Positions 18,133 to 27,599 are shown, counted from the stretch's first letter. The stretch: DNA of 64,000 bases from Paludibacteraceae bacterium (GCA_017478225.1 JAFVDX010000014.1:57517-121516); one strand, 5' to 3'. Program-made: numbers and translations. The notes: generated from the letters alone by a model not told the origin.

Positions 18133-19413
18133 TTAGCAATGTAGAGTGATTATATCCTTAATTGAAGTGGTGTAAGCGGGACTGCGTTTGCCTACATCCA
18201 GCAGTTCTTCTATGGCTTTAGTGTGCATTTGTGGAACAAGTGATATAGTGTTTTTGCCGTATATGCTGTTTACTTTGTCTATGGCTTTTTGCAGATTCCT
18301 TTCTTTTTGATAGTCTCTTTGTTCAAAAAGATTTTGTTGAACTCCTTCTTCAGTTTGAATATCTGTGAGCAATACTCCGGCCCGTTTGTATGGAGTGTTT
18401 GCTTGCCATTGCTGACGAATAATTTTCAAAGTGAGATGGGTGAGTAATATACTATCGTTTGTTCCTACAGACAAAGTGATAACCCCATAAATAGTTCCTT
18501 TTTGTTCGTTAAATCTTGAGGTGTTGGCAAAGACTACTAATTGTTTGCATACGCTTTTTTGTTGCCTAAGTTTAGTGGCACATGCATTGCAAAAATTACT
18601 CATGGCCTGTTCAATAAGTAGTCTATCGGTCACTCCATGCGCAAAAGTGCGGCTTCGCATAATGCTCTTTTTTTGTGGTATTTCTCTGACCGATATGCAA
18701 TCTTCTCCATTCAATTCGCGCCAAGTGTTAAGTCCGGGGAGATGCAAAAGCCTTTGTGCTATATATGGGTTTGACTGAGCAAAATCTAAAGCGCTGTGTT
18801 GTCCTAAAGAATTTAGTTTTTTAATAGCCTGTCTGCCTATTCCCCAAACTTCGTCAAGAGGATATTGAGCAAGTGCTTTCAGTCGTTTTTCCTCTGAGTC
18901 GATCAAACATGCACCTTTGTAACCTGCGTATTTTTTTGCATAATGACTCGCTATTTTACAAAGAGTTTTGGTATATGCTATTCCAAAAGAAACAGGAACT
19001 CCTACGCCCTGTAGAATTTCTTGCCTTATTTGCAGGCACAAAAGCCTTGCTTGCTGTGTCGATTGAATATGAGATAAGTCTATAAATGCTTCGTCGATAG
19101 AGTATTGCTGTAGGTCGCTTGTGTATTTACTCAGTATTTTCATGATTCTGGACGAGATATCGCCATATAATGCAAAGTTAGATGAGAAATGTACAATATC
19201 ATATCTCTTTACTAGTTCTTGGATTTGGTAAAAAGGAACGCCCATTTTTATGTCTAATTGCTTTACCTCGTTTGAGCGTGCAACTACGCATCCGTCGTTG
19301 CCCGACAAAACTACAACAGGTTTATTGCGCAGGTCAGGCCGGAAAATTCTTTCGCATGAAACAAAGAAATTGTTGCAATCGGCTAAAGCATATAAATGTT
19401 TGTTTTGGGGCAT
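18133..19413 (-). CDS. umuC: DNA polymerase V catalytic subunit UmuC
   Basis: A 426-residue Y-family polymerase that copies past DNA lesions. Catalytic carboxylates are visible in LADCNNFFVSCERIF (Asp12) and YSIDEAFIDL (Asp107-Glu108). The helix-hairpin-helix (VWGIGRQAIKKLNSLG) and little-finger regions (RSRTFAHGVTD) follow. The C-terminal UmuC-specific extension (Domain of unknown function 4113-like, GVLLTDIQ...QQNLFE...) is present. It starts eight bases after the umuD stop, forming a classic umuDC operon. Confidence 0.93.
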   Translation of the reverse strand: MPQNKHLYALADCNNFFVSCERIFRPDLRNKPVVVLSGNDGCVVARSNEVKQLDIKMGVPFYQIQELVKRYDIVHFSSNFALYGDISSRIMKILSKYTSDLQQYSIDEAFIDLSHIQSTQQARLLCLQIRQEILQGVGVPVSFGIAYTKTLCKIASHYAKKYAGYKGACLIDSEEKRLKALAQYPLDEVWGIGRQAIKKLNSLGQHSALDFAQSNPYIAQRLLHLPGLNTWRELNGEDCISVREIPQKKSIMRSRTFAHGVTDRLLIEQAMSNFCNACATKLRQQKSVCKQLVVFANTSRFNEQKGTIYGVITLSVGTNDSILLTHLTLKIIRQQWQANTPYKRAGVLLTDIQTEEGVQQNLFEQRDYQKERNLQKAIDKVNSIYGKNTISLVPQMHTKAIEELLDVGKRSPAYTTSIKDIITLHC

Positions 19414-19421
19414 TATAAGAA

Positions 19422-19862
19422 TTATTGCTTTGATGAAAGATTATGAATAGTATGTGTGAGCACTCCCCAAATAACAAAGTCATTTTCTTCGTTTACTCTA
19501 ATTCGCTGATATTTTGGATTGTGAGGTATAAGCCATGCACAATTCTCTTTTTTGTCGAACCTGTATTCTTTCACTGTAAATTCTCCGTCGATATATGCAG
19601 CCACAAAGTCGCCGTCTTTGGCAGTTAAAGAACGGTCGATGACCACTAAATCTCCTGAGAATATGCCTACATCCTGCATTGAATCGCCTTCGATTCGGGC
19701 AAAAAAAGTGGTTTCAGGATGTCTAATGATAATTTGGGAAATATCTATTCTTTCTGTGATGTCTGCTGCAGGCGAGGGAAACCCTGCATGCAAATGCTCT
19801 GCCAAAGTCAGTTCTATGCTGCTCGGCTCGGCTGCGGATATGTTACTAAGGCGTTCTGACAT
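19422..19862 (-). CDS. umuD: UmuD-like S24 peptidase, polymerase V accessory subunit
   Basis: A 146-residue LexA/UmuD-type protein. The cleavage dipeptide Ala26-Gly27 (HLHAGFPSP), nucleophile Ser61 (EGDSMQDVGI) and general-base Lys98 (FTVKEY) are all present. RecA filaments trigger self-cleavage to UmuD', which then joins UmuC to form translesion polymerase V. There is no N-terminal helix-turn-helix, so it is not a LexA repressor. It is the first gene of the operon, with a ~100-nt leader carrying a GAACnnnnGTTC palindrome next to the likely transcription start. Confidence 0.92.
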   Translation of the reverse strand: MSERLSNISAAEPSSIELTLAEHLHAGFPSPAADITERIDISQIIIRHPETTFFARIEGDSMQDVGIFSGDLVVIDRSLTAKDGDFVAAYIDGEFTVKEYRFDKKENCAWLIPHNPKYQRIRVNEENDFVIWGVLTHTIHNLSSKQ

Positions 19863-19947
19863 GTTCCAACTTAATAATATTATTAAAATGCGAAAAGAGA
19901 CACTATGTGCCTCTATTCTACAACAAAAACGAACAAATTATGTGACC

Positions 19948-19959
19948 GAACTTGAGTTC
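19948..19959 (-). promoter_or_regulatory. possible SOS operator of umuDC
   Basis: The perfect palindrome GAACTCAAGTTC matches the GAACnnnnGTTC core of Gram-positive-type LexA boxes. It lies about 7-18 bases downstream of the expected transcription start, where a bound repressor would block initiation. LexA usage in Bacteroidota is poorly charted, so the regulator is an inference. Confidence 0.45.
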
Positions 19960-19972
19960 TATTTTCACGATG

Positions 19973-20003
19973 CAAAAGTAGAGGGTTTTCATCTTATGGA
20001 CAA
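19973..20003 (-). promoter_or_regulatory. umuDC promoter
   Basis: Minus strand: TTG (20001-20003), a 20-bp spacer and TACTTTTG (19973-19980). Confidence 0.7.
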
Positions 20004-20021
20004 TACCTAATAGTAGTGAAT

Positions 20022-20510
20022 TTATTTTCTGAAAGAATAATACTTTTGTCCGAAATAAGAGACTGCTATAGTTACCAAGGTTATAAACATTTTAGATGGA
20101 GTAGGGTACCAGTGGAAAATATCTACAAAGAGATGTAGTCCGAAATAATTGATTGCTAAATTCAGTCCGACGATGCTGATGTATCGTATAAATTGTCTTG
20201 TGCCGTGTAAGGACGAATAGGAGAAAGTTATATATTTGTTTAGTAGGAATCCTGTTAATAAAGTAATAGGGAATACGATACATAGTGCTGCTATATGTGG
20301 AGATATGCAAATGGTATAACTAAAAATTGTGATATAAATCAGTTCGTGTCCTACCACAAAATTATATACAACAAAATACAATATCCAATCAAGCACCATA
20401 TTGCTTGCTCCGCATACTCCATATCTAAAAAAATCAGGTGATAAGAATCGTTTAAATGGTTGATATAGATAATCTATGCTTTTAATGATAATCTGTCGTA
20501 TAGTATTCAT
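20022..20510 (-). CDS. GtrA-family membrane protein
   Basis: A 162-residue protein starting at the ATG at 20510, with four predicted membrane helices and the GtrA signature FFRYGVCGASNMVLDWILYFV near residues 28-48. GtrA-like proteins are thought to flip undecaprenyl-linked sugars for decoration of surface polysaccharides. The frame extends to a TTG at 20534, but that codon lies inside the -7 box, so ATG 20510 is preferred. It is monocistronic and divergent from galK, with promoters of the two genes about 50 bp apart. Confidence 0.82.
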   Translation of the reverse strand: MNTIRQIIIKSIDYLYQPFKRFLSPDFFRYGVCGASNMVLDWILYFVVYNFVVGHELIYITIFSYTICISPHIAALCIVFPITLLTGFLLNKYITFSYSSLHGTRQFIRYISIVGLNLAINYFGLHLFVDIFHWYPTPSKMFITLVTIAVSYFGQKYYSFRK

Positions 20511-20531
20511 GTATCTAATCGAAATATGGTG

Positions 20532-20561
20532 CAAAATTACTAAAAAATGTCAATATACAAA
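20532..20561 (-). promoter_or_regulatory. promoter of the GtrA-family gene
   Basis: Minus strand: TTTG (20558-20561), an 18-bp spacer (slightly short) and TAATTTTG (20532-20539). Confidence 0.5.
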
Positions 20562-20592
20562 ATTGTACTTTTTGTTGCTGGAAAATAGAAAT

Positions 20593-20623
20593 TTTGGCAA
20601 TTAAAATAAAAGTTGTAATTTTG
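20593..20623 (+). promoter_or_regulatory. galK operon promoter
   Basis: TTTG (20593-20596), a 19-bp spacer and TAATTTTG (20616-20623), 55 bp before the galK start. Confidence 0.7.
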
Positions 20624-20678
20624 CCACTTGCAAATTATGCTTAAAACAAGATTCTAATTACCATAAAACACAATTACT

Positions 20679-21845
20679 ATGACAACAAGTCAATTAAAAC
20701 AATCTTTCAAAGAAGCCTATGGCAAAGAGGCTGAGTATGTATTTTTCTCTCCCGGTAGAGTAAATCTTATTGGTGAGCACACAGATTATAATGGTGGATT
20801 CGTATTTCCTTGTGCTCTTTCTTTTGGTACATATTTGCTCATGGCAAAAAATGACGATAAAGTACTGAACTTCAAGTCGCTTAATATGCCTCAAGTAACA
20901 AAAGTGGCGCTTGATAAAATAACTACTCCACTGGAGAAAAACCATTGGGTTAATTATCCGTTAGGTTGTATTGCACAATTCGTGAAAAGAGGTGTAGAAA
21001 TCACTCAAGGTTATGATATGCTGATATGGGGCAATGTGCCTGCGGGTGCAGGCTTGTCTTCGTCTGCTGCACTTGAGGTCGTAACAGCATACGCTTTTAA
21101 TGAATTACTTGGTACAGGATACGACAGAACGGAATTGGCAAAAATAGGTCAGGCCAGTGAACATGAATTTGCAGGTGTCAACTGCGGTATTATGGATCAA
21201 TTTGCATCTGCTCAAGGTAAGAAAGACCATGCTATTTATCTTAATTGTGACACAATGCAGTTTGAACTGGTGCCTGTTAAATTAGATGGTATAAAAGTGG
21301 TGATAAGTAACACTCACTCGCCTCATAAGTTGGATTCCGGCGCATATAACGATCGCGTTGCTCAATGCCATTTGGCTCTTGAACAATTACGCACAGTGCG
21401 TCCTAACTTGAAAAATTTAGCAGAACTGAGTGAGGCTGAATTTAAGCAAATAGAATCTGCTATAACAGATGAGGTGGCTCATCGTCGTGCGCGCCACGTG
21501 GTAGGTGAAGTTCAAAGAACCAAAGATGCCGTTGAGGCTCTTAGAAAAGGTGATGTGGAGAAGTTTGGTAAACTGATGTGCGAAAGCCATGTGTCTTTGA
21601 GAGATGACTACGAGGTAACAGGGCTTCATCTTGATACTCTTGCTCAAGAGGCATGGAAAATTAAAGGAGTTATTGGCTCTCGTATGACAGGTGGTGGCTT
21701 TGGTGGGTGCACTGTTTCATTGGTAAAAGACGAGGCTATTGATGAATTTAAGCAAAAAGTAGGTAAGGCATATAAGGAAATAACAGGTATAGATGCAGAC
21801 TTCTATGTAGCAGAGATATCTGACGGAGCAAGAAGAGTGGAATAA
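20679..21845 (+). CDS. galK: galactokinase
   Basis: A 388-residue GHMP-family kinase that phosphorylates alpha-D-galactose to galactose-1-phosphate in the Leloir pathway. The galactokinase signature GRVNLIGEHTDYNGG spans residues 26-40, the ATP-binding GLSSSAALE lies near 125-133, and the third GHMP motif TGGGFGGC is near the C-terminus. Length is normal. galM follows after 19 bp and porW directly after that, so all three are probably in one transcript even though porW belongs to secretion. Confidence 0.96.
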   Translation: MTTSQLKQSFKEAYGKEAEYVFFSPGRVNLIGEHTDYNGGFVFPCALSFGTYLLMAKNDDKVLNFKSLNMPQVTKVALDKITTPLEKNHWVNYPLGCIAQFVKRGVEITQGYDMLIWGNVPAGAGLSSSAALEVVTAYAFNELLGTGYDRTELAKIGQASEHEFAGVNCGIMDQFASAQGKKDHAIYLNCDTMQFELVPVKLDGIKVVISNTHSPHKLDSGAYNDRVAQCHLALEQLRTVRPNLKNLAELSEAEFKQIESAITDEVAHRRARHVVGEVQRTKDAVEALRKGDVEKFGKLMCESHVSLRDDYEVTGLHLDTLAQEAWKIKGVIGSRMTGGGFGGCTVSLVKDEAIDEFKQKVGKAYKEITGIDADFYVAEISDGARRVE

Positions 21846-21864
21846 TTATTAAAGCCAATAAGAT

Positions 21865-22902
21865 ATGGTTAATATAGAAACATTTACAGGTATGGTTAAG
21901 GGAAAACAAATTCGTTTGTTTGAACTTAGAAATCCGCAAGGCATGGTGGCGCAAATAACCAATTATGGCGCTAAAGTGGTATCGTTGATGGCACCTGATA
22001 AAAACGGCAATTTTGCAGATGTAGTCTTAGGTTTTTCTACTCTTGAAGAGTGGCAAAAAAAAGAAACTTACTTCAATGCTATAATAGGAAGATGTGCTAA
22101 TAGAATAAAAGATGGCAAATTTACCTTAGATGGTAAACAATACCAATTGGCACAAAACAATGGCACCAATCACTTGCATGGTGGTACTTGTGGTTTCAAT
22201 GAAAAAGTATGGGAAGTGGTAGGGCAAACTCGCCATTCGGTGAGTTTGCACTATCGGTCCATGGATGGTGAAGAACAATATCCGGGAACTTTAGATGTGT
22301 ATGTTACTTATAATCTGACATTGGATAATGCTCTTGAAATTACATACGAGGCAAAAACCAATCGTCCGACAATTGTAGGTTTTACTAACCATTCTTATTT
22401 TAACCTTAAAGGAGAGGGTGAAGGCAATATCAAAGACCATTATTTGCAAATCTTTGCCGATGAATATACTCCCTTTGATTCTACTGCATGTCCTACGGGT
22501 GAGGTGCTGACTGTGGAAAATACGCCTATGGATTTTCGTACAGAGCAACTTATTGCTCAGAGAATCGACTTACCTTTCTTTGCCCCTGGCAGAGGCATTG
22601 ATAATAATTGGGTGCTCAGAAAAGAAAATACCGATGGCAAGAAAGTACCTCAACTGGCAGCAAGATTGAGAGCCCAAGAGAGGACGATGGAGGTGTGGAC
22701 AACAATGCCAGGCTTGCAGGTATATACCGGTAATTGGGTGGAAAAGAACATAGGTAAGTCAGGGCGCCAATACGATGTACAAACGGCTGTGTGTCTGGAA
22801 GCGCAGAATTTCCCTAACGCTATTAACTGCTCAAATTTCCCTTCACCTATATTACGCCCAGGAGAAGTCTATTTTGAACAATGTATATACAAGTTTGTAT
22901 AG
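21865..22902 (+). CDS. galM: aldose 1-epimerase (mutarotase)
   Basis: A 345-residue galactose mutarotase converting beta-D-galactose to the alpha anomer used by galactokinase. The fold's hallmark pieces are visible: NRIKDGKFTLDGKQYQL, the HLHGG motif, the catalytic-His stretch FTNHSYFNLKG, and the C-terminal catalytic-Glu region VCLEAQNFPNAIN. No signal peptide is evident, so it is cytoplasmic here. Its stop codon is immediately followed by the TTG start of porW. Confidence 0.95.
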   Translation: MVNIETFTGMVKGKQIRLFELRNPQGMVAQITNYGAKVVSLMAPDKNGNFADVVLGFSTLEEWQKKETYFNAIIGRCANRIKDGKFTLDGKQYQLAQNNGTNHLHGGTCGFNEKVWEVVGQTRHSVSLHYRSMDGEEQYPGTLDVYVTYNLTLDNALEITYEAKTNRPTIVGFTNHSYFNLKGEGEGNIKDHYLQIFADEYTPFDSTACPTGEVLTVENTPMDFRTEQLIAQRIDLPFFAPGRGIDNNWVLRKENTDGKKVPQLAARLRAQERTMEVWTTMPGLQVYTGNWVEKNIGKSGRQYDVQTAVCLEAQNFPNAINCSNFPSPILRPGEVYFEQCIYKFV

Positions 22903-25617
22903 TTGAACATTACAAAAGACATATTGATTAACAAGACATTGCTGTTGATAGGCAGTATATGCTTAGTTGTTTTTACTTCTTGTTCCACACAGAAAAACAC
23001 TCGTGGAACAAGATTTTATCATGCGCTTACCACCAAATATAACATATATTTTAATGGTAATAATGCCTTTGAAGAGGGCTTGCAGGCTATTGATAAAGCG
23101 GCAAAAGACGACTACTCGCATGTTATTCCTCTTTACCCTATAAGCAATCATGAAGCGGCTTCTGCGGCAACCTCGCAGATGGATTTGACTATAGAAAAAT
23201 GCAGAAAATGTATAAAATTGCATAGCATTAAAGAAAAACCCAAGCCGGATCCATCACGCCGTAATGATCCTAAGTATAAAATCTTTATGCAGCAAGAGGA
23301 GTATAATAAAGAGATGCATAAAGCATGGTTGCTATTGGCTAAGGCGGAGTTTCATAAGGCAGATTTTGTTGGTGCGATAGGTACATTCAATTATATTATC
23401 AATCACTATCAAACCAATCCTGATGTAGTGGCTCAATGCCAATTGTGGATTGTGAGAGCCTATGCAGAATTAGGATGGTTTTATGAGGCTGAAGAACTAA
23501 TCTCAAAGGTCAAACAAGATGACTTAAACAGAAAACATGCTTCACTTTATGCATCCACAATAGCAGACCTGCATCTAAAGCAAAAGCAATATGCAGATGC
23601 TATCTCTTTTGTAAAACTTGCACTTCCTGATCAACGACGCCCCGACAAGGCCAGATATACTTATGTCTTAGGGCAAATAAATGAATTGCAGCAAAATAAA
23701 CAAGGAGCAATTGATTTATACAAACGAGTGAAGAAAATGAATCCATCCGCTGATATGGATTTCAATGCTCGTTTGCGAATGCAACTCTTGGCGGGGAATG
23801 TGAAGAAATTGCAAAAGATGGCGCACCAACCTAAATACAAAGAACGGCAAGACTATATCTATGGCGCAATTGGGGATATTTATCTGAATAAGAAAGACAC
23901 CATCTCTGCCCTTGAGAATTATGAATTGGCAGTTGAAAACAGTACAGAAGGCGGAGCACAAAAGGCTTCAATATTGGTTCGTGCAGCCGATTTATATTAT
24001 GAGAAGCATCGATATCAAGATGCGGGAAGATGTTATAGTCAGGCTGTAGATTTACTTTCTTCTACAGATGAAAACTATTCAAGAATACGACTGCTTTCGG
24101 AGACTTTAGACGAGTTAGCCACAGAATATAATACTGTGGTTCTGCAAGATAGTCTCAAGCGATTGAGTACTCTGTCAGAAGAAGAGCAAATGAAAATCGT
24201 GCAAAAGATAATAGCAGACTTGGAGAAGGCTGAGAAAGAAGAACAAGAAAAAGCCATTCAGGCTGAGAGAGAGGCTCGTAATAGCGGTTTTCAGAGTGTT
24301 AACACCAGTAATATGCTTGGTGGACGACAAGGTAGTGGCGAATGGTATTTCTATAATCAGCAATTAGTTAGAAACGGAAAACAAGAGTTCCAAAAACGAT
24401 GGGGTAACAGATCGCTTGAAGATAATTGGAGGCGAATGATTAAAACCAATGCTCCTGCTTTTGCACAAAATGAAGATGAACAGGGAGCCGATTCCATAAG
24501 TCTTCCACAAGATTCTACCCAATCAAGCGTAATTACTGACAATAAAAATCCTCAATACTATCTGCAGCAAATTCCGAAAACTCCCGAAGAATTAGCTGCA
24601 AGCGATATGCTTATTGCTGATGCTTTGTATAATATGATATATATTTATCAAGATAAACTCCATGATGAAGAGGCTGCTCAAGAAACTTTTGAGGATTTCG
24701 TTCGCCGTTTTCCTCTGGACCAACGGTTGGCTGAAGTGTACTATGGACAATATCTTTCTGCGCTCAAACATTCTGACAATTTAACTGCCGGTAAGGTTCG
24801 ACAAATTATCTTGACAGATTATCCACAAAGCGATTATGCAAAAATAGTATCCGATCCTAACTATTTTGATAAACTAAAAAAGATGCAATATGAGCAAGAT
24901 TCGGTCTATCAAGCCACTTACAATGCTTATAAAGCCCATGAATACAATAAAGTAAAAGCCAATAAAGTCTATGCAGAGGAGAATTTCCCGCTCAGCAAAC
25001 ATATACCACGCTTCCTTTTCTTAAATGCAGTTGCAGTTGCTAAAACTGAAAATCAAGATGCGTTTGTTGCTTCTCTCAAAGATTTAGTTGCTCGCTACCC
25101 CGAATCTCCAATGGGGTCAATGGCTAAAGATATGTTGGCACTTATGAACCAAGGTGAAGAAAGCCAAAAAGGCGATAGTAATTCCTCACTACTTGATAAA
25201 CGACAAGATATTCAACAACAAGAAGATACTGTAAGTACTGAAAAACAATTTTCTTCAGAGCGCAAACAATCCGCTTATGTCCTGATTGTTATCAATCAAA
25301 ATGAACAAGATTTGAACGACTTGCTATTCCAAGTGGCTCTATTCAACTTTTCACAATTCTTGATAAAAGACTTTGACTTGAAACAAGTGCCTATGTTCAC
25401 ACTAAGTAAATCAGCACTACAAATATCGGGCATGGATTCTTATGACGAAGCGCTTTGGTATAAGAACACAATATTAGCCAATACGGAATTATCTGCACTA
25501 TTCAAAAAATTAGATGCACAGATAGTTTGCATAACCGACGAAAATCTTACTCTTCTCAACCAAGGATATACATTGGAACAATATAGAGTTTTCCAACAAG
25601 AAAATCACTTGGAATAA
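22903..25617 (+). CDS. porW: type IX secretion system TPR lipoprotein PorW/SprE
   Basis: A 904-residue lipoprotein with repeated TPR-like helices (AWLLLAKAEFHKADFVGAIGTFNYII; ARYTYVLGQINELQQNKQGAIDLY), a Gln/Glu-rich coiled segment near 420-460 and further TPR-like repeats in the C-terminal half. The signal ends at the lipobox VVFTSC (Cys27). Architecture and length match SprE/PorW, an outer-membrane-associated T9SS component linking the PorKN ring to other parts of the machine. The start is TTG at 22903, adjacent to the galM stop; no ATG occurs before the mature domain, so translational coupling to galM is likely. It is 23 kb away from the porPKLMN operon. Confidence 0.85.
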   Translation: MNITKDILINKTLLLIGSICLVVFTSCSTQKNTRGTRFYHALTTKYNIYFNGNNAFEEGLQAIDKAAKDDYSHVIPLYPISNHEAASAATSQMDLTIEKCRKCIKLHSIKEKPKPDPSRRNDPKYKIFMQQEEYNKEMHKAWLLLAKAEFHKADFVGAIGTFNYIINHYQTNPDVVAQCQLWIVRAYAELGWFYEAEELISKVKQDDLNRKHASLYASTIADLHLKQKQYADAISFVKLALPDQRRPDKARYTYVLGQINELQQNKQGAIDLYKRVKKMNPSADMDFNARLRMQLLAGNVKKLQKMAHQPKYKERQDYIYGAIGDIYLNKKDTISALENYELAVENSTEGGAQKASILVRAADLYYEKHRYQDAGRCYSQAVDLLSSTDENYSRIRLLSETLDELATEYNTVVLQDSLKRLSTLSEEEQMKIVQKIIADLEKAEKEEQEKAIQAEREARNSGFQSVNTSNMLGGRQGSGEWYFYNQQLVRNGKQEFQKRWGNRSLEDNWRRMIKTNAPAFAQNEDEQGADSISLPQDSTQSSVITDNKNPQYYLQQIPKTPEELAASDMLIADALYNMIYIYQDKLHDEEAAQETFEDFVRRFPLDQRLAEVYYGQYLSALKHSDNLTAGKVRQIILTDYPQSDYAKIVSDPNYFDKLKKMQYEQDSVYQATYNAYKAHEYNKVKANKVYAEENFPLSKHIPRFLFLNAVAVAKTENQDAFVASLKDLVARYPESPMGSMAKDMLALMNQGEESQKGDSNSSLLDKRQDIQQQEDTVSTEKQFSSERKQSAYVLIVINQNEQDLNDLLFQVALFNFSQFLIKDFDLKQVPMFTLSKSALQISGMDSYDEALWYKNTILANTELSALFKKLDAQIVCITDENLTLLNQGYTLEQYRVFQQENHLE

Positions 25618-25636
25618 CTTTATAATCTGCAAAAAC

Positions 25637-25691
25637 ATATCGTCAAATGAGCAAAAACGAGTGATATTTGCTCATTTGACGATATTTTTTT
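25637..25691 (+). terminator. strong terminator after porW
   Basis: A perfect 19-bp stem (25637-25655 with 25667-25685) followed by two long T-runs. It ends the galK-galM-porW transcript and is symmetric enough to act in both directions. Confidence 0.9.
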
Positions 25692-25769
25692 AATTTTTTT
25701 TGATTAAAATGTGTGTATATCAGAAATTTGTTGTAACTTTGTGCGCTAAAATATATAAATTCGTTTATT

Positions 25770-27407
25770 ATGCGTAAATGTTTACTTGTATTATCTGCAT
25801 TTTTGGCAGTGTCGGTGTCAATGATGGCTCGTCGTGACACCACTGTTACTGTAGGTACAGAGAAACTTGGAATTCACCCTTATAAACAATATCGTCCTCT
25901 TTCAGATGGTTACGCTCATTGGTCATTGTCGTTCGAAGGCGGCTTTGACTTGATTGATGCTGACTTTGTACAGCCTCGAAACACTATTATTCCGAAAACT
26001 CGTGTTAGGCCAACAGGTGGTATAAGTGTTGAATACAGTTTTACTCCTACATGGGGACTCGCTTTGTCTTATATGTATGGTAACTACGGACTTAAATACA
26101 AAGATTGGAACGATTATACTATTATGGGACACATGCATACCGGTATGATTCAACTCACTTTTGACTTTGTTGATGCATGGTTCAAATATCGTAAAACAGA
26201 CATTTTCTCTCTGTATGGTATAGTGGGTATAGGTATGGGACTTTATAATTCTGATTTTATTGCGGAAGATGGAGGCGAAACAAAACACCCTCGTGCCGAC
26301 GGAAAATACGATATGACTGGTGTAATTGGAGTCGGTCTTGCTGCCGAATTTAATATCACTCGTGAATTGGCGCTCGGTGTGAAAGGTATGTATAATATCT
26401 ATACAGTTGATAGAATTGATGCTCGTGAGAAAGGTACTAACAACGATTGTATGGAGTATCTGACTGCCAATATTCGTTGGAAAATTGCAGGCAAAAAGAG
26501 AAATCACATGCGTAATTTTGCCAACGACGATATTCTCCGTGCACAATTAGCAGAAACCGCTGAAGATAATAGAGAAGTTAAAAAAGATACAGTTGTTATT
26601 ATCCAAAAAGACACAGTCGTCGTTTCTCGAACGGATACTATTGCTGTTATTCAGCGTGAACAGAGACAAAAAAATACTAATAGTATGATGGTCGCCAAAG
26701 AGCGTACTTATGTCTATTTCGAAAACGACAAGAGCGAACTCTCAGACCAAACACTTAATATTATACAGCAATTGGCTGTTAAACTGCAAGAAGACACTAC
26801 TCTGTATGCCGAGGTAATAGGATATTGTGATAACACCGGTACTGACGAACATAATAGTAAATTAGGTCAAAGAAGAGCAGAAGCAGTAGTAAACGAGTTT
26901 GTTAATGTGTATGGTATTTCTCGTGATCGTTTCTTGCCTATTGGAAAGGGTAAAATTAATAATGTAAAATCTGCCTATTCGCCTAACCGTCGTGTAGAGA
27001 TACTTCTAACAACTGAAGAAGGACTAAATCAAGGCCGAGAAGAATTAGAAAAACAAAAGGCAAATAAGTCACATGGTAATGAGGCTAATGCCCAAAATGT
27101 ACAGCCGACAACATCTGCTAATCAAGAATCAGCATCAGTTGCTGAAGATGATGACGAATATTTGGCTTATGTAATATCTAAAAAAGATAAAACTACATTG
27201 TCCGGACTTGCAAAAAAATACTATAAGAATGTGTATTGCTGGCCTTATATCTATCAAGCCAATATGGATATTCTTAAGTCGCCTGACTTGATACCGGAAG
27301 GCGTTACTCTGAAAATACCTCGTTTGAACGCCAGACAAATGGATATGAACAATACAAGTAGCATGTCCACTGCTATTGCTTTAGCACAACAATATTTGAA
27401 AAAATAA
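25770..27407 (+). CDS. OmpA-family outer membrane protein with C-terminal LysM-like domain
   Basis: A 545-residue exported protein (signal ends near MMARRD). Residues ~45-235 form a predicted eight-strand beta-barrel. A short Val/Asp-rich linker follows (KKDTVVIIQKDTVVV), then an OmpA peptidoglycan-binding domain at about 310-420 (YVYFENDKSELSDQTL, GYCDNTGTDEHNSKLGQRRAEAV). The C-terminus (470-525, YVISKKDKTTLSGLAKKYY...IYQANMDI...LIPEGVTLKIP) looks like a LysM module. It should tie the outer membrane to the cell wall. A TAACTTTG box at 25734-25741 is the likely -7 element, with no clear -33 partner. Confidence 0.85.
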   Translation: MRKCLLVLSAFLAVSVSMMARRDTTVTVGTEKLGIHPYKQYRPLSDGYAHWSLSFEGGFDLIDADFVQPRNTIIPKTRVRPTGGISVEYSFTPTWGLALSYMYGNYGLKYKDWNDYTIMGHMHTGMIQLTFDFVDAWFKYRKTDIFSLYGIVGIGMGLYNSDFIAEDGGETKHPRADGKYDMTGVIGVGLAAEFNITRELALGVKGMYNIYTVDRIDAREKGTNNDCMEYLTANIRWKIAGKKRNHMRNFANDDILRAQLAETAEDNREVKKDTVVIIQKDTVVVSRTDTIAVIQREQRQKNTNSMMVAKERTYVYFENDKSELSDQTLNIIQQLAVKLQEDTTLYAEVIGYCDNTGTDEHNSKLGQRRAEAVVNEFVNVYGISRDRFLPIGKGKINNVKSAYSPNRRVEILLTTEEGLNQGREELEKQKANKSHGNEANAQNVQPTTSANQESASVAEDDDEYLAYVISKKDKTTLSGLAKKYYKNVYCWPYIYQANMDILKSPDLIPEGVTLKIPRLNARQMDMNNTSSMSTAIALAQQYLKK

Positions 27408-27414
27408 AAAAATA

Positions 27415-27446
27415 TTTGTGCATTTAGGATTTTTGTCTTACCTTTG
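27415..27446 (+). promoter_or_regulatory. promoter of the tRNA gene
   Basis: TTTG (27415-27418), a 20-bp spacer and TACCTTTG (27439-27446), about 40 bp before the tRNA. Confidence 0.8.
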
Positions 27447-27486
27447 CACCCGCTTTGAGAAAATACTCTTTTAAGAGTTGCTCTCA

Positions 27487-27561
27487 GGTCCTGTAGCTCA
27501 GTTGGTTAGTAGCACCTGACTCATAATCAGGGGGTCCTTGGTTCAAGCCCAAGCAGGACCA
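27487..27561 (+). tRNA. tRNA with CAU anticodon (Ile2 or elongator Met)
   Basis: Acceptor arms GGTCCTG (27487-27493) and CAGGACC (27554-27560) pair perfectly. The anticodon arm is CCTGA/TCAGG around loop CTCATAA, and the T-arm contains GGTTCAAGC. CCA is not encoded (ACTA follows). The ACTCATAAT loop context resembles both Ile2, read AUA after lysidine modification, and elongator Met, and I cannot separate them by eye. The D-arm is odd: GCTC...GTAGC has an extra T compared with the usual GCTC...GAGC, leaving three D-stem pairs and a C-T mismatch. Confidence 0.9.
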
Positions 27562-27565
27562 CTAT

Positions 27566-27599
27566 AAAGAACATAACATGAAGTTGTGTTCTTTTTTTA
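27566..27599 (+). terminator. terminator after the tRNA
   Basis: AAAGAACATAAC (27566-27577) pairs with GTTGTGTTCTTT (27583-27594), one G-T pair, followed by continued T residues. Confidence 0.85.
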
